Shown here: in pieces, positions 22,044 to 30,969 of the stretch | Layout of the letters: each line of letters opens with the position of its first letter | Numbering within the stretch: position 1 is the stretch's first letter | Source: a virus | DNA: 32,271 nucleotides | Virus record (IMG/VR): IMGVR_UViG_3300024518_000300 | Location: 1 to 32,271 of that record | Strand: one strand, 5' to 3' | Notes under the pieces: model-generated | What the model saw: the letters and a program-made list of their open reading frames with translations, nothing else | What the model was told of the DNA's origin: nothing | Database searches by the model: none | Translations under genes and position numbers: made by a program

Positions 22044-24127
22044 ACGAACAAATGACAGAAGACGAAATCCAAGGAATTGTTAGTGATGCTATTAAAGATG
22101 CTGTGTCCTTTATGGAAAGTGAAATTGTAGAAGACCGAATCAAATCACAACGGTACTTCGAGGGTCAAGTCGATATTGGCGAAGAGGAAGGTAGGTCAAA
22201 AATTGTCGCAACCAAGGTCAGAGACGTGGTTAGAGCAATTAAGCCTAGTTTGATGCGAGTGTTCCTCTCTTCAGAGAACCCTGTAGAGTATGTTCCTACA
22301 AATCAAGAAGATGTAGCGATGGCAGACCAAGCCACTAGATTTGCTCATTACACGTTTAATCAGTTAAATGGATACAGACTGCTTAATGATGCAATACATG
22401 ACGCTCTAGTGAAGAAAACAGGCGTTCTAAAAGCGTATTGGGAAGACTATACCTCTGAAAAAATACACACATATTCAAACCTGACTGACGAAGAATTAAC
22501 CGCTATTGTGCAAGATAAAAACGTCACAGTAATGGAGCAAACAACAGAAGTCTCTATGGAAGTTGATGAGATGGGAATGGAAGTCGAAATGCCACAACAC
22601 TCATTAAAGGTTAGTTATGCTAAAGAGACAGGCAAACTTTGTGTAGAGTCTGTACCTCCTGAAGAGTTTATTGTAGATAGAAACGCCAAATCAGTAGAGG
22701 ACGCACTATTAGTTGCACACCGAACAGAGATGCGAGTTTCAGACCTAGTAGCAATGGGCTTTGAATTTGACCAAGTGTCAGAACTGTCAGGAATGTCATC
22801 TGACGATACCTTTACAGACGCAGAAGTATTTGAACGTAAAGGCTATGACCAAGATGAGAACGAACATACTGCCGACCCTTCTATGAAGAATGTTGTAGTT
22901 ACAGAGGCCTACATGAAGATGGATATTGATGGTACAGGAACTGCGAGAATGTATCGCTTTTTCTTAGGTGGTAATGATGATGAAATGCTAGATTTTGAAC
23001 CTTGGGGAGAAGTACCATTCGCAGTATTTGAGGTTGACCCTGAGCCACACACATTCTTTGGACGCTCTATTGCTGACCTTATATTGAATGACCAAGATTC
23101 CTCAACTGCTATGTTAAGAGGAATGATGGATAATGTTGCCCTTACTAACTCACCAAGAGTAGGCTATATAGGTGGTCAGGTAAATGTAGACGACCTAATG
23201 AACAACGAAATAGGTGGCCTTGTAAGAATGAAATCAAGGGATGCGCTTATAGATATAGCAACACCATTTGTCGCAGGACAGGTATTAACTGCAATGCAGT
23301 ATCTTGACCAAGAGATAGAATCTAAGACAGGTGTTACTAAAGCAAGCATGGGATTAGACCCTGACGCATTACAGAATACAACAGCAACTGCCGCACAACT
23401 AACTGCCCAACAGGGAGCAGGTCAGATAGAGGTGATTGCTAGAAATATTGCAGAAGGAGGTATGAAACGGTTATTCAAATTAATCCTAAACCTTCTTGTT
23501 GAAAATTCGTGCGAAGAGACAATGATGAAATTAAATGGTAACTATGTACCAATCGACCCTCGTACATGGAATGCTGAAATGGATGTGACGGTTAATGTTG
23601 GACTTGGTACTGGACGTGAAGACCAAAGACAAGCCGCCCTTGGGCAAGCATTACAAATGCAAATGCAAATATGGCAAACCTATGGAGCAAACAATGGACT
23701 GGTTGGAATGACGCAAATTAGAAATACGTTAGCAGACATGCTCGCCATATCAGGTGTTAGAAACGCTGACCGATACTTTAATCCAATGACTCCTGAGCAA
23801 GAACAACAGTTACTACAACAGCAACAGCAGATGGCTCAACAACAACAACAGATGACTCCTGAACAGGCATTAGTAGAGGCAGAAACTATGAAGGCTCAGA
23901 CTAAGGCACAGACAGACATGATGAAGATGGAGATTGAGGCACAAAAAGCAATAGCAGAGGATGACCGAAAGCGTGATGAATTAGACCAAAATCTAATTGT
24001 AGATGCCGCTAAGATAGCAGGTCAATACGGTAGTGCAGTAGATGTTGCTAAGGTTAAACAGATGCAAGATAAACCAAGGTATCCACAACAACAGCCATCA
24101 CAAGCAGTAACAGGTGGTAGATACTAA
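22034..24127 (+). CDS. Portal protein (SU10/P22 type)
   Basis: 697 residues. MTEDEIQGIVSDAIKDAVSF, DRIKSQRYFEGQVD, VRDVVRAIKPSLMRVFLSSE and NPVEYVPTNQEDVAMADQAT are the standard N-terminal order of this podovirus portal family. VPPEEFIVDRNAKSVEDALL and LDFEPWGEVPFAVFEVDPEP follow mid-protein, and the crown shows ATAAQLTAQQGAGQIEVIAR. The C-terminal part is Gln-rich and helical (LLQQQQQMAQQQQQMTPEQA), as in the P22 barrel. It forms the dodecameric DNA gate. The gene starts within the end of the previous gene and ends at the next start. Confidence 0.92.
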   Translation: MEVNEQMTEDEIQGIVSDAIKDAVSFMESEIVEDRIKSQRYFEGQVDIGEEEGRSKIVATKVRDVVRAIKPSLMRVFLSSENPVEYVPTNQEDVAMADQATRFAHYTFNQLNGYRLLNDAIHDALVKKTGVLKAYWEDYTSEKIHTYSNLTDEELTAIVQDKNVTVMEQTTEVSMEVDEMGMEVEMPQHSLKVSYAKETGKLCVESVPPEEFIVDRNAKSVEDALLVAHRTEMRVSDLVAMGFEFDQVSELSGMSSDDTFTDAEVFERKGYDQDENEHTADPSMKNVVVTEAYMKMDIDGTGTARMYRFFLGGNDDEMLDFEPWGEVPFAVFEVDPEPHTFFGRSIADLILNDQDSSTAMLRGMMDNVALTNSPRVGYIGGQVNVDDLMNNEIGGLVRMKSRDALIDIATPFVAGQVLTAMQYLDQEIESKTGVTKASMGLDPDALQNTTATAAQLTAQQGAGQIEVIARNIAEGGMKRLFKLILNLLVENSCEETMMKLNGNYVPIDPRTWNAEMDVTVNVGLGTGREDQRQAALGQALQMQMQIWQTYGANNGLVGMTQIRNTLADMLAISGVRNADRYFNPMTPEQEQQLLQQQQQMAQQQQQMTPEQALVEAETMKAQTKAQTDMMKMEIEAQKAIAEDDRKRDELDQNLIVDAAKIAGQYGSAVDVAKVKQMQDKPRYPQQQPSQAVTGGRY

Positions 24128-24366
24128 TGCATATAACATCTAAATCTGCTAAGATGAAAACATTAATGGCCGATGAAACATTTCAGATGGTCATGAAAGA
24201 GATTATGGAACAGCAAGTCGCTGTGTTCATAAACGTAAATTCGACAACGGATGAGCGTGATGATGCACATGATATTATTCGTGTGTTAGGGAAGATTGAA
24301 GACTACTTCGACTCTGTAATAGCAGATGAGGCAATCTACAATCGTAAACAGAAACGTAAAAAATAG
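24127..24366 (+). CDS. Small hypothetical protein between portal and scaffold (79 aa)
   Basis: Its ATG overlaps the portal stop (TAATG). The product is helical and charged (MKTLMADETFQMVMKEIMEQ, DERDDAHDIIRVLGKIEDYF) and ends in a basic tail, RKQKRKK. Proteins of this size and character are commonly found at this place in SU10-like capsid modules and may help assembly, but no function is established. Confidence 0.65.
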   Translation: MHITSKSAKMKTLMADETFQMVMKEIMEQQVAVFINVNSTTDERDDAHDIIRVLGKIEDYFDSVIADEAIYNRKQKRKK

Positions 24367-24380
24367 GAGACAGCACCGTT

Positions 24381-25397
24381 ATGGACACGACTGAAACCAC
24401 AATGGATGGCAGTATAGAAACTGCTGTTGAGAGCATAATTGCTCCAATTGAAGAAGAAAAAGTAGAAACTGTAGAGGCAGAAACTCAGGCAACAGAAGAG
24501 GCTATCGAAGAGGTAGAGGAAACTGCTGAGGTCGAAATAGAGGCTACTGAAGATTCTGATAGTGACAACCCTGAAGACGAAGAGGTTTCTTTGGAAGCAG
24601 GTGAACAGGACGAAGACGATAACACGTTAGAGGATGCCGTTCAAGAAGAGCCTGACCTTATTGCCGTTAAAGTTAATGGTAAATTAGAGCAGGTATCCTT
24701 AGATGAACTCAAGCAAGGCTACAGTGGACAGAAATACGTCCAAGATGGGATGCAAGAAGCCGCTCGGCAACGTAAAGAAGCAGAGCAGGTCTATGAATCC
24801 CTTTTAAGCGAAAGACAACAAATATCTGATATATTTCAGAAACTTAATGATGGCGGTATTGCAAATCCACCTATTGAACCTCCGAAAGAACTGTTGGAGA
24901 GTGACCCTATCGGTTACATGCAAGACAAGTTGAAATACGATGAACAACTAGGTGCTTATAATAATCAAATGGCAGAACTACAACAAGTAGCGATGCAACA
25001 AGGTGAGGCGGAAAAACAAGCCAAACAAGTTTATTTAAAGAATCAAATGCAACGTCTTCAAGAAGTAATTCCTGAATTTGCTGATACAGATAAGGCAGGC
25101 AAACTAAAAGAACGGTTAGTACAAGGTGGCCAAGAGCATTATGGTTACTCTACTCAAGAGATTGGGCAGGTAATGGATGCAAGGGCTATACAAGTGCTAA
25201 ACGATGCTTTAAAGTACCAAGCCATATTGAGTGGTAAGGAAAAAGCGATAGTCAAGGCGAAACGCTCCAAACCATCCCTTAAACCGGGAGCAAAGAAAAT
25301 GTCAGATTCACAGGTTAATATTCGCAAACGCCAACAGGCAAAACTCAAGAAATCAGGTAGCGTTGAAGACGCACTTGGTTTAATTTTAAATACTTAA
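24381..25397 (+). CDS. Capsid scaffolding protein
   Basis: 338 residues with a very acidic N-terminal third (EEAIEEVEETAEVEIEATED, NPEDEEVSLEAGEQDEDD), a VKVNGKLEQVSLDELKQGYS segment typical of phage scaffolds, a helical centre (GAYNNQMAELQQVAMQQGEA), and a basic C-terminus (KAKRSKPSLKPGAKKM, NIRKRQQAKLKKSGS). Acidic body plus basic coat-binding tail is the classic scaffold layout. It sits between the portal and the capsid gene. It would be lost or degraded as the head matures. Confidence 0.85.
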   Translation: MDTTETTMDGSIETAVESIIAPIEEEKVETVEAETQATEEAIEEVEETAEVEIEATEDSDSDNPEDEEVSLEAGEQDEDDNTLEDAVQEEPDLIAVKVNGKLEQVSLDELKQGYSGQKYVQDGMQEAARQRKEAEQVYESLLSERQQISDIFQKLNDGGIANPPIEPPKELLESDPIGYMQDKLKYDEQLGAYNNQMAELQQVAMQQGEAEKQAKQVYLKNQMQRLQEVIPEFADTDKAGKLKERLVQGGQEHYGYSTQEIGQVMDARAIQVLNDALKYQAILSGKEKAIVKAKRSKPSLKPGAKKMSDSQVNIRKRQQAKLKKSGSVEDALGLILNT

Positions 25398-25415
25398 TAT
25401 AATAGGAGAAATATT

Positions 25416-26366
25416 ATGGCACAGCCAACTAATACTTTCGACCACTATGATGCTAACGGTATTCGTGAAGACTTAGCCGATGTTATTTATAACATCTCAC
25501 CTGAAGAAACACCGTTTTATTCATCGTTGAAAAAATCAAAGGCGTCTAACACTTTACATGAGTGGCAGACAGATTCATTAAGAGCAAGTGCGGCTAATGC
25601 CCACATTGAAGGAGATGAGACAACCGCAGAGGCTCGTACAGCAACTACTAGGCAAGGTAACTACACGCAAATCTTTAAGAATGCTGTTACTGTAGCCGAT
25701 ACAGATACTGGACTTTCTAAGGCCGGTAGAGCATCAGAGATGGCGTACATGACGTTAAAAATCGCGAAGGAACAGAAATTAGACATTGAAAAGGCTCTTT
25801 TTTCTAATAACGCTCGTGTAGTAGGTAACGCAACAACTGCTAGGGAACTTGCAGGCGCACCTTCATGGATGACATCTAACATCACTAATACAGGTGTTGG
25901 AGGTGCAGACCCAACTGGTGATGGTACAGATGCTCGTACAAACGGTACACAAACAGCATTCACACAAGCAGACTTCGATTCAGCGATGCAGTCTATTTGG
26001 GAGAATGGTGGTCGTCCTGACTCTGTATATCTTTCAGCATATCAAATGAATATTGCTCTAGGATTTACGGGTAACAACAACCAACGCTCAACTGTTCAGG
26101 CAGGTGATGAAAAGGTTGTTAAAAGTTTGGATGTGTATGTAACACCTTGGGGAACTGTAGAGTTTACCCCAACTCGTGAAAACGCCGGAAGGGATGTTTT
26201 CATTATGCAAAATGACATGTGGTCATGTGGTGTGTTACGTCCAACCAAGAATACTGCTCTTGCTAAGACAGGCGATTCAACAAAGCGTCAGGTGCTAACT
26301 GAGTTAACACTTGTATGTAAAAATGAAGCGGCGTCAGGCATGGTAGTTGATTGTTCAACATCATAA
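25416..26366 (+). CDS. Major capsid protein (DUF5309 / SU10 type)
   Basis: 316 residues. IREDLADVIYNISPEETPFY, SLKKSKASNTLHEWQTDSLR and AHIEGDETTAEARTATTRQG are the N-terminal signature of this HK97-fold family. IFKNAVTVADTDTGLSKAGR and the C-terminal LDVYVTPWGTVEFTPTREN and FIMQNDMWSCGVLRPTKNT are equally typical. AGGAGAAA precedes the ATG. A hairpin lies 10 bp after the stop. No protease cleavage domain is seen; a separate scaffold is encoded upstream. Confidence 0.92.
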   Translation: MAQPTNTFDHYDANGIREDLADVIYNISPEETPFYSSLKKSKASNTLHEWQTDSLRASAANAHIEGDETTAEARTATTRQGNYTQIFKNAVTVADTDTGLSKAGRASEMAYMTLKIAKEQKLDIEKALFSNNARVVGNATTARELAGAPSWMTSNITNTGVGGADPTGDGTDARTNGTQTAFTQADFDSAMQSIWENGGRPDSVYLSAYQMNIALGFTGNNNQRSTVQAGDEKVVKSLDVYVTPWGTVEFTPTRENAGRDVFIMQNDMWSCGVLRPTKNTALAKTGDSTKRQVLTELTLVCKNEAASGMVVDCSTS

Positions 26367-26376
26367 GTTAAATCTT

Positions 26377-26398
26377 TAGGGTGGTTAACCCCACCCTA
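26377..26398 (+). promoter_or_regulatory. GC-rich hairpin after the capsid gene
   Basis: TAGGGTGG (26377-26384) pairs perfectly with CCACCCTA (26391-26398); the loop TTAACC can also pair partly. It starts 10 nt after the capsid stop and ends 21 nt before the next start. Only a short TATT follows, so it may be a weak terminator, a processing site or a 3' stabiliser for capsid mRNA. It shares sequence with 3701-3725. Confidence 0.5.
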
Positions 26399-26419
26399 TT
26401 GACAAAACAAAGGAAAAGG

Positions 26420-26710
26420 ATGAAAATATCTGAGAAGGTACATTTAGACACAAAAGATGATAAAATTATCATTGAAAGCACTTTCAGTAACCAACCATAT
26501 ATTGAACAGGTTAAAAATATCAATCGTCAAGGGTTGGGTACTACTGGAGAAAATAAGTTAATAGGTAGGATACCTGTTCATTTAATTAAAGAGTGGTGTA
26601 ACGAAGCAGGTGTTAAATGGGGCGATTTAGAAGCCCGAAAAGAGGTTATGAAACGAAAGATTTTATCAGGTGACTTCGACAAATTACGAGTGTGGAAAGG
26701 CACTTATTAA
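26420..26710 (+). CDS. Conserved hypothetical protein downstream of capsid (96 aa)
   Basis: The start is at 26420 (MKISEKVHLDTKDDKIIIES), with AGGAAAAGG just upstream. An upstream GTG at 26381 would lie inside the hairpin. FSNQPYIEQVKNINRQGLGT and LIGRIPVHLIKEWCNEAGVK are conserved-looking segments seen after capsid genes in related phages, to my memory, without known function. It is a mixed alpha/beta basic protein, perhaps a head accessory or completion factor. Confidence 0.65.
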   Translation: MKISEKVHLDTKDDKIIIESTFSNQPYIEQVKNINRQGLGTTGENKLIGRIPVHLIKEWCNEAGVKWGDLEARKEVMKRKILSGDFDKLRVWKGTY

Positions 26711-26725
26711 AAAAAGGAAAATATT

Positions 26726-27580
26726 ATGGCAGACACAACTACTACAACGTATAGCCTGACTAAACCCGAAGTAGGTGCGTCAGCAGATACATGGGGTGGA
26801 AAATTGAACACTAATTTAGATACAATAGACAATTTATTTGATGGAACAACTGCCATTGCACCTAACATTTCAGCATTAAAGATAAGTGGAACAACAGTTA
26901 CTGCAACACCTGCTGAACTCAATTATGTAGATGGTGTAACCTCTGCTATACAGACACAGTTAGATGCAGCACTTCCTAAAGCAGGTGGCACTATGACGGG
27001 TGATTTAAATCTTGGTGATAACAATGTTATTCAAGTTGGTGGTGGTAATGACTTACGCATATATCACGATGCTTCAAATTCATATATAGATGATGCTGGA
27101 ACAGGTAATTTACATATTCGTTCTAATGATATATTATTACAAAAATATACAGGTGAAACATTATTACAAGCAACTGCTGATGGTGCAGTTACTTTAAACC
27201 ACGACAATTCTGTAAAAATAGCAACAACTGCTAACGGAATTACAGTAACAGGAACAGCAGTAGCCACTACAAGCACAGACGCTACTAATACAGGTTCAGT
27301 AACATTAGACTTTGCTGCTAATCAAAACTTTGTACTAACACTAACAGGTAATGTAACTCTAGCAAATCCAACTACTGAGCAAGTAGGACAGAGTGGATTT
27401 ATAGCATTTATTCAAGATGGTACAGGTTCAAGAACCGTAGGATTAGGTACAGATTATGAAACAGCAGGAGCAGCAGGTTTAACACTTACTGCAACAGCAA
27501 GTGCCACAGATTTAGTTCCTTATTTGGTCGTAGCATCAGGTAGGATTCTTTTAGGCACTCCACAACTGGCTTTCGCATAA
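26726..27580 (+). CDS. Tail fibre-type protein (284 aa)
   Basis: MADTTTTTYSLTKPEVGASA and DTWGGKLNTNLDTIDNLFDG form the N-terminal fibre module common in marine phages. ALPKAGGTMTGDLNLGDNNV is the classic fibre repeat, followed by GGGNDLRIYHDASNSYIDDA and GNLHIRSNDILLQKYTGETL. The C-terminus (FIAFIQDGTGSRTVGLGTDY, ASGRILLGTPQLAFA) is a distal beta domain. It probably forms a trimeric fibre or a base to which the next, larger receptor-binding protein attaches. GGAAAATATT precedes the start. Confidence 0.8.
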   Translation: MADTTTTTYSLTKPEVGASADTWGGKLNTNLDTIDNLFDGTTAIAPNISALKISGTTVTATPAELNYVDGVTSAIQTQLDAALPKAGGTMTGDLNLGDNNVIQVGGGNDLRIYHDASNSYIDDAGTGNLHIRSNDILLQKYTGETLLQATADGAVTLNHDNSVKIATTANGITVTGTAVATTSTDATNTGSVTLDFAANQNFVLTLTGNVTLANPTTEQVGQSGFIAFIQDGTGSRTVGLGTDYETAGAAGLTLTATASATDLVPYLVVASGRILLGTPQLAFA

Positions 27581-27581
27581 T

Positions 27582-29942
27582 ATGGCAATAGGCTCACCAC
27601 AATGGATGTACTCTTCTGGCTCTGCTTATGAGATAGCAAACTCTCTACGCTTTAATATTAGTGATGGAGCATATTTAAGCAGAGTCCTACCTTCAAGTGA
27701 CAGGCAGAAATTTACCATTTCTACTTGGTTTAAGTTGGGTGCAATATCATCTACTCAAGCCATACTAACAACTGGTGATTATGGTGCGGGTGAGGGATTC
27801 TTAAATGTGTTCCTCAATTCCGCAGGAAGAATGACTATTGACGATTATGTGCAGACAGGGGGTGATTTTTATAATTTAAGATGGAGTACACCTGCAACTG
27901 GTGCTTTATTTCGTGACCCCTCTGCTTGGTATCATTTAATAATTTCTGTAGATACTACACAGGCTACATCATCTAATAGAGTTAAAGTCTATATTAATGG
28001 TTCTGATATATCTAGTGAGTTTACTCAAACCACTACCCCAAGTCAAAACGCAAATATGAACATTAATAATGGTTATGAAGTGTTTATAGGTGGCAGATAT
28101 AATGGTGATTGGGATTGGGATGGCTACCTAGCAGAAGTAAACTTCGTAGACGGTACAGCAGAACTACCTTCAGCCTTCGGAGAAACAGGTGACTACGGTG
28201 AGTGGAAGCCTATAGAATATTCAGGTACTTATGGTACTAATGGTTTCTACCTAGACTTTAAATTATCCGCAGCAACCTCAAGTGGTCTAGGTAATGATGC
28301 CTCTAGTAACTCTAACAACTGGACACCTAGCAACCTAGCCAGTACAGACCAGATGATAGATACGCCTACGAATAACTTTGCTACGTTTAATCCTATCCAA
28401 CCAAGTGAAACTGGTTCAGCAGACTTTTATGAAGGTAATTTAAAAGTAAATGTTGGTGATAATGAAGAAGCATTTGGTACTTTTGGAGTTTCTTCAGGCA
28501 AGTGGTATTTTGAAATGTATTATTCAGGTCCTTCGGGTTCGGGTAATAATAAAATTGCTGTTGGTATTGCTGATGCAGATAATCCAAGCAATAACGAACA
28601 AGTAAATCACGGACACACAGGTACAACTTATACCACCGTTGACATAATAGGTGTTGCTGTAAATGTAGATGGTGAAACCATATCTTTTTATAAGAATAAT
28701 TCAATAATAGAAACAAATACAGATTGGTCAGGTAAAGGGTGGACAACTGTTAAACCTATAGTTTCGTCAGGTAATAGTGGAGGTGAAGAAGTTTGCGTAA
28801 TGAACTTCGGACAAGATTCATCATTCGCTGGTAACAAGACAGCACAAGGCAATCAAGATTCTAATAGCATAGGTGACTTCTACTACACACCACCATCTGG
28901 CTTCTTAGCATTATGCACATCTAACCTTCCAGCAGTAGCGGTTATACCTAGTGAGCATTTTAATACTGTGATTTATACTGGTAATAATTCGACTAATGCT
29001 ATTACTGGTGTGGGTTTCCAACCTGACCTTAACTGGATAAAATGTAGAAGTACAGGTTACAACAACGTTCTTAATGATGTATTAAGAGGCACAGGTGATT
29101 TGTTTTCTGATACTACTGCCGTTGAAGCAGACTATGAGAGTGTATCTTTACAATCTGATGGTTTTACTCTTTCAGGAACTAGCAGAGTTAATGCAAATAC
29201 CGACACTTTCGTTGCTTGGAACTGGAAAGCAAACGGTAGTGGAGCATCTAACACTAGCGGTAGTATCACATCAACAGTAAGTGCTAATGCAGATGCTGGG
29301 TTCAGTATTGTTGGTTATACTGGCGATGGAGGAACTAGTGGACCGACTGTTGGACACGGTTTAAGTAAAGCACCTGAAATGGTCATTATCAAGAGTAGAA
29401 CAGAGTCAGACCGTAACTGGGTTGTGTATCACGAGAGTATCGGTAATACTTACAATCTTTGGCTCAACTTAACTGGTGCTAAAAATACAGATGGTTCTTT
29501 ATTTTGGAACTCTACTTCCCCAACACCAACAGTATTCACAAGTTCTTATGGGCAGATAAACACTAGCGGACAGGACTACATAGCATACTGCTTCCACTCT
29601 GTAGATGGCTACTCGAAGGTAGGCTCATATAGTGGTAATGCTAATGCTGATGGACCATTTATCTATACAGGATTTAGACCCGCTTATGTATTAATTAAAG
29701 CGAGTAACTTAACTGGACAAGGTTCACCTATATTTGACAATGCTAGAGATACATACAACCCAACGGTTAAGAGATTACAGTCCAACTCATCTACTACAGA
29801 ATTAACTACCGATGCTAATATAGATATGCTATCTAATGGATTTAAGGCTGTTAATACAGATGGTTCTCATAACTCAAGTGTAGGTACATATATATACATA
29901 GCCTTCGCAGAGCAACCTTTTAAACATTCTAACGCAAGATAA
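27582..29942 (+). CDS. Receptor-binding fibre/spike with LamG, SPRY-like and three repeated C-terminal domains
   Basis: 786 residues starting 1 nt after the previous stop. A LamG/concanavalin-like domain covers about 30-230 (FTISTWFKLGAISSTQAILT, AWYHLIISVDTT, YEVFIGGRYNGDWDWDGYLA). A SPRY-like sandwich lies at about 285-410 (TFGVSSGKWYFEMYYSG, VDGETISFYKNNSIIE). Three related segments follow (about 460-550, 573-665, 670-782), each with a Y-x-G start, a G-F/L-x-P-x-x-x-x-I-K core, and a late hydrophobic strand such as TFVAWNWKAN, DYIAYCFHS or TYIYIAFAEQ; these resemble DUF7483. The architecture suggests carbohydrate binding on the host surface. Modules are typical of exchange among marine phages. 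Confidence 0.75.
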   Translation: MAIGSPQWMYSSGSAYEIANSLRFNISDGAYLSRVLPSSDRQKFTISTWFKLGAISSTQAILTTGDYGAGEGFLNVFLNSAGRMTIDDYVQTGGDFYNLRWSTPATGALFRDPSAWYHLIISVDTTQATSSNRVKVYINGSDISSEFTQTTTPSQNANMNINNGYEVFIGGRYNGDWDWDGYLAEVNFVDGTAELPSAFGETGDYGEWKPIEYSGTYGTNGFYLDFKLSAATSSGLGNDASSNSNNWTPSNLASTDQMIDTPTNNFATFNPIQPSETGSADFYEGNLKVNVGDNEEAFGTFGVSSGKWYFEMYYSGPSGSGNNKIAVGIADADNPSNNEQVNHGHTGTTYTTVDIIGVAVNVDGETISFYKNNSIIETNTDWSGKGWTTVKPIVSSGNSGGEEVCVMNFGQDSSFAGNKTAQGNQDSNSIGDFYYTPPSGFLALCTSNLPAVAVIPSEHFNTVIYTGNNSTNAITGVGFQPDLNWIKCRSTGYNNVLNDVLRGTGDLFSDTTAVEADYESVSLQSDGFTLSGTSRVNANTDTFVAWNWKANGSGASNTSGSITSTVSANADAGFSIVGYTGDGGTSGPTVGHGLSKAPEMVIIKSRTESDRNWVVYHESIGNTYNLWLNLTGAKNTDGSLFWNSTSPTPTVFTSSYGQINTSGQDYIAYCFHSVDGYSKVGSYSGNANADGPFIYTGFRPAYVLIKASNLTGQGSPIFDNARDTYNPTVKRLQSNSSTTELTTDANIDMLSNGFKAVNTDGSHNSSVGTYIYIAFAEQPFKHSNAR

Positions 29943-29954
29943 CAGGAGCAAACA

Positions 29955-30566
29955 ATGTGGTATTACAACGCAACAATAATAAAGACACCCAAGAGCCTAA
30001 CGGTAGATGGTGTGACATACCCCTCGGCTATCTTTAGAGATGCTGACTTACTCTCCTCGTTAGGTGTTAAACCATATAGTGAGGTTAGGGTAGACCAAAG
30101 ATACTACCATACAGGTCAACTTACAGTAGATGACTCTGGTGATGAGGCTATAGGTACTTATACAACTACTGATAGAGATGTAGATACTCTTAAAGAAGGT
30201 ATGTTAGGTACTATCAACTCTCAAGTATCCAGTATCCAAGGTGGAATAGATTGGTACTGGGCAAGAGCATCTAAAGGTGGTAAGGCTGTACCAGCAGACA
30301 TTCAAACATACGCTGATACTATCTATACAGAACAAGCAACCAAGGAAGCAGAGATAAATGCTTTAGTTACTTTAGATGATGTAATACTGTATGAGAACAC
30401 ACCATTCACAGAGGTAAGAAAGGTTAAACACACTGCCGAAGATGGTACTGAAACTTATGGTGATGAAACAGATACTTCCAACAGAGAGATTAATATGTGT
30501 CTACATTGGACTGCTAATCCAAATGATGAAGTAGACCCAGCATTCGTATCACTAACTAAGGATTAA
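29955..30566 (+). CDS. Tail/fibre-associated hypothetical protein (203 aa)
   Basis: Starts MWYYNATIIKTPKSLTVDGV behind CAGGAGC. PSAIFRDADLLSSLGVKPYS and VRVDQRYYHTGQLTVDDSGD form an N-terminal beta domain seen in small proteins encoded beside phage fibres. A helical linker (KEGMLGTINSQVSSIQGGID, ADTIYTEQATKEAEINALVT) follows, reminiscent of DUF4376-like fibre-assembly proteins. It may be a fibre chaperone or tip protein. Evidence is position and general fold only. Confidence 0.55.
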   Translation: MWYYNATIIKTPKSLTVDGVTYPSAIFRDADLLSSLGVKPYSEVRVDQRYYHTGQLTVDDSGDEAIGTYTTTDRDVDTLKEGMLGTINSQVSSIQGGIDWYWARASKGGKAVPADIQTYADTIYTEQATKEAEINALVTLDDVILYENTPFTEVRKVKHTAEDGTETYGDETDTSNREINMCLHWTANPNDEVDPAFVSLTKD

Positions 30567-30568
30567 AG

Positions 30569-30598
30569 ATGCCACCAGAAACTAAATGGAATACATAA
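30569..30598 (+). CDS. Possible 9-residue leader peptide (MPPETKWNT)
   Basis: An AAGGA ribosome site (30558-30562) lies 6 nt before this ATG. The short reading frame ends in TAATG, whose ATG (30598) is an in-frame start of the next gene, which itself lacks a ribosome site. It may deliver ribosomes to the next gene or be the remnant of a longer gene. Confidence 0.3.
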   Translation: MPPETKWNT

Positions 30599-30831
30599 TG
30601 GAAATGACGCAGGTGTTTTTATGGGGTTTAGGATTATTTGTGATGATGATAGGATATTACCTGTCTCAAGTATCTTCAGATATTAAACAATTAGAAAATA
30701 ATATGACCTCTTGTCAAGCAGAGTTGCCTAGAGTATATGTGTTAAAGGAAGATTACAAAGATGAAATTCAAGAAGTAAAGGCTAGATTAGAAGACATCTA
30801 TGGAATAGTGAGGGAGTTAAGCAAGAAATAG
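30586..30831 (+). CDS. Small TM plus coiled-coil protein, lysis-region (81 aa)
   Basis: Starts at ATG 30586 (MEYIMEMTQVFLWGLGLFVM) or 30598. One transmembrane helix (about 9-26) is followed by a charged coiled coil (VSSDIKQLENNMTSCQAELP) and RVYVLKEDYKDEIQEVKARL, a pattern I have seen next to holin genes in other phages. One N-terminal membrane anchor with a periplasmic or cytoplasmic coiled coil could suit a spanin-like or holin-accessory role. No canonical Rz features are present. Confidence 0.55.
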   Translation: MEYIMEMTQVFLWGLGLFVMMIGYYLSQVSSDIKQLENNMTSCQAELPRVYVLKEDYKDEIQEVKARLEDIYGIVRELSKK

Positions 30832-30846
30832 AAATGAGGGGGGAAT

Positions 30847-30969
30847 ATGTCGTTTAGAAATTCAAAAGGTCAGTACACAAAAGATACACTAATAAACCGA
30901 CTATGCAGTGTTTACTATAAAATATTCGCTAGACTTGATGGTTGGCTAATGCAGAAGAAATCGCAATGA
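30847..30969 (+). CDS. Small basic hypothetical protein (40 aa)
   Basis: Begins MSFRNSKGQYTKDTLINRLC behind an excellent GAGGGGGG ribosome site and ends in ATGA overlap with the holin-like gene. The product is basic and includes YYKIFARLDGWLMQKKSQ. No family is recognised. The strong ribosome site and coupling make it a likely real gene that also sets translation of the membrane protein after it. Confidence 0.55.
   Translation: MSFRNSKGQYTKDTLINRLCSVYYKIFARLDGWLMQKKSQ

Noticed and set aside
25375-25403. TTGGTT-17-TATAAT before the capsid gene as a promoter
   Set aside because: The -35 is poor and the predicted start would fall just past the ribosome site, leaving the strong AGGAG unused; likely chance in AT-rich sequence.
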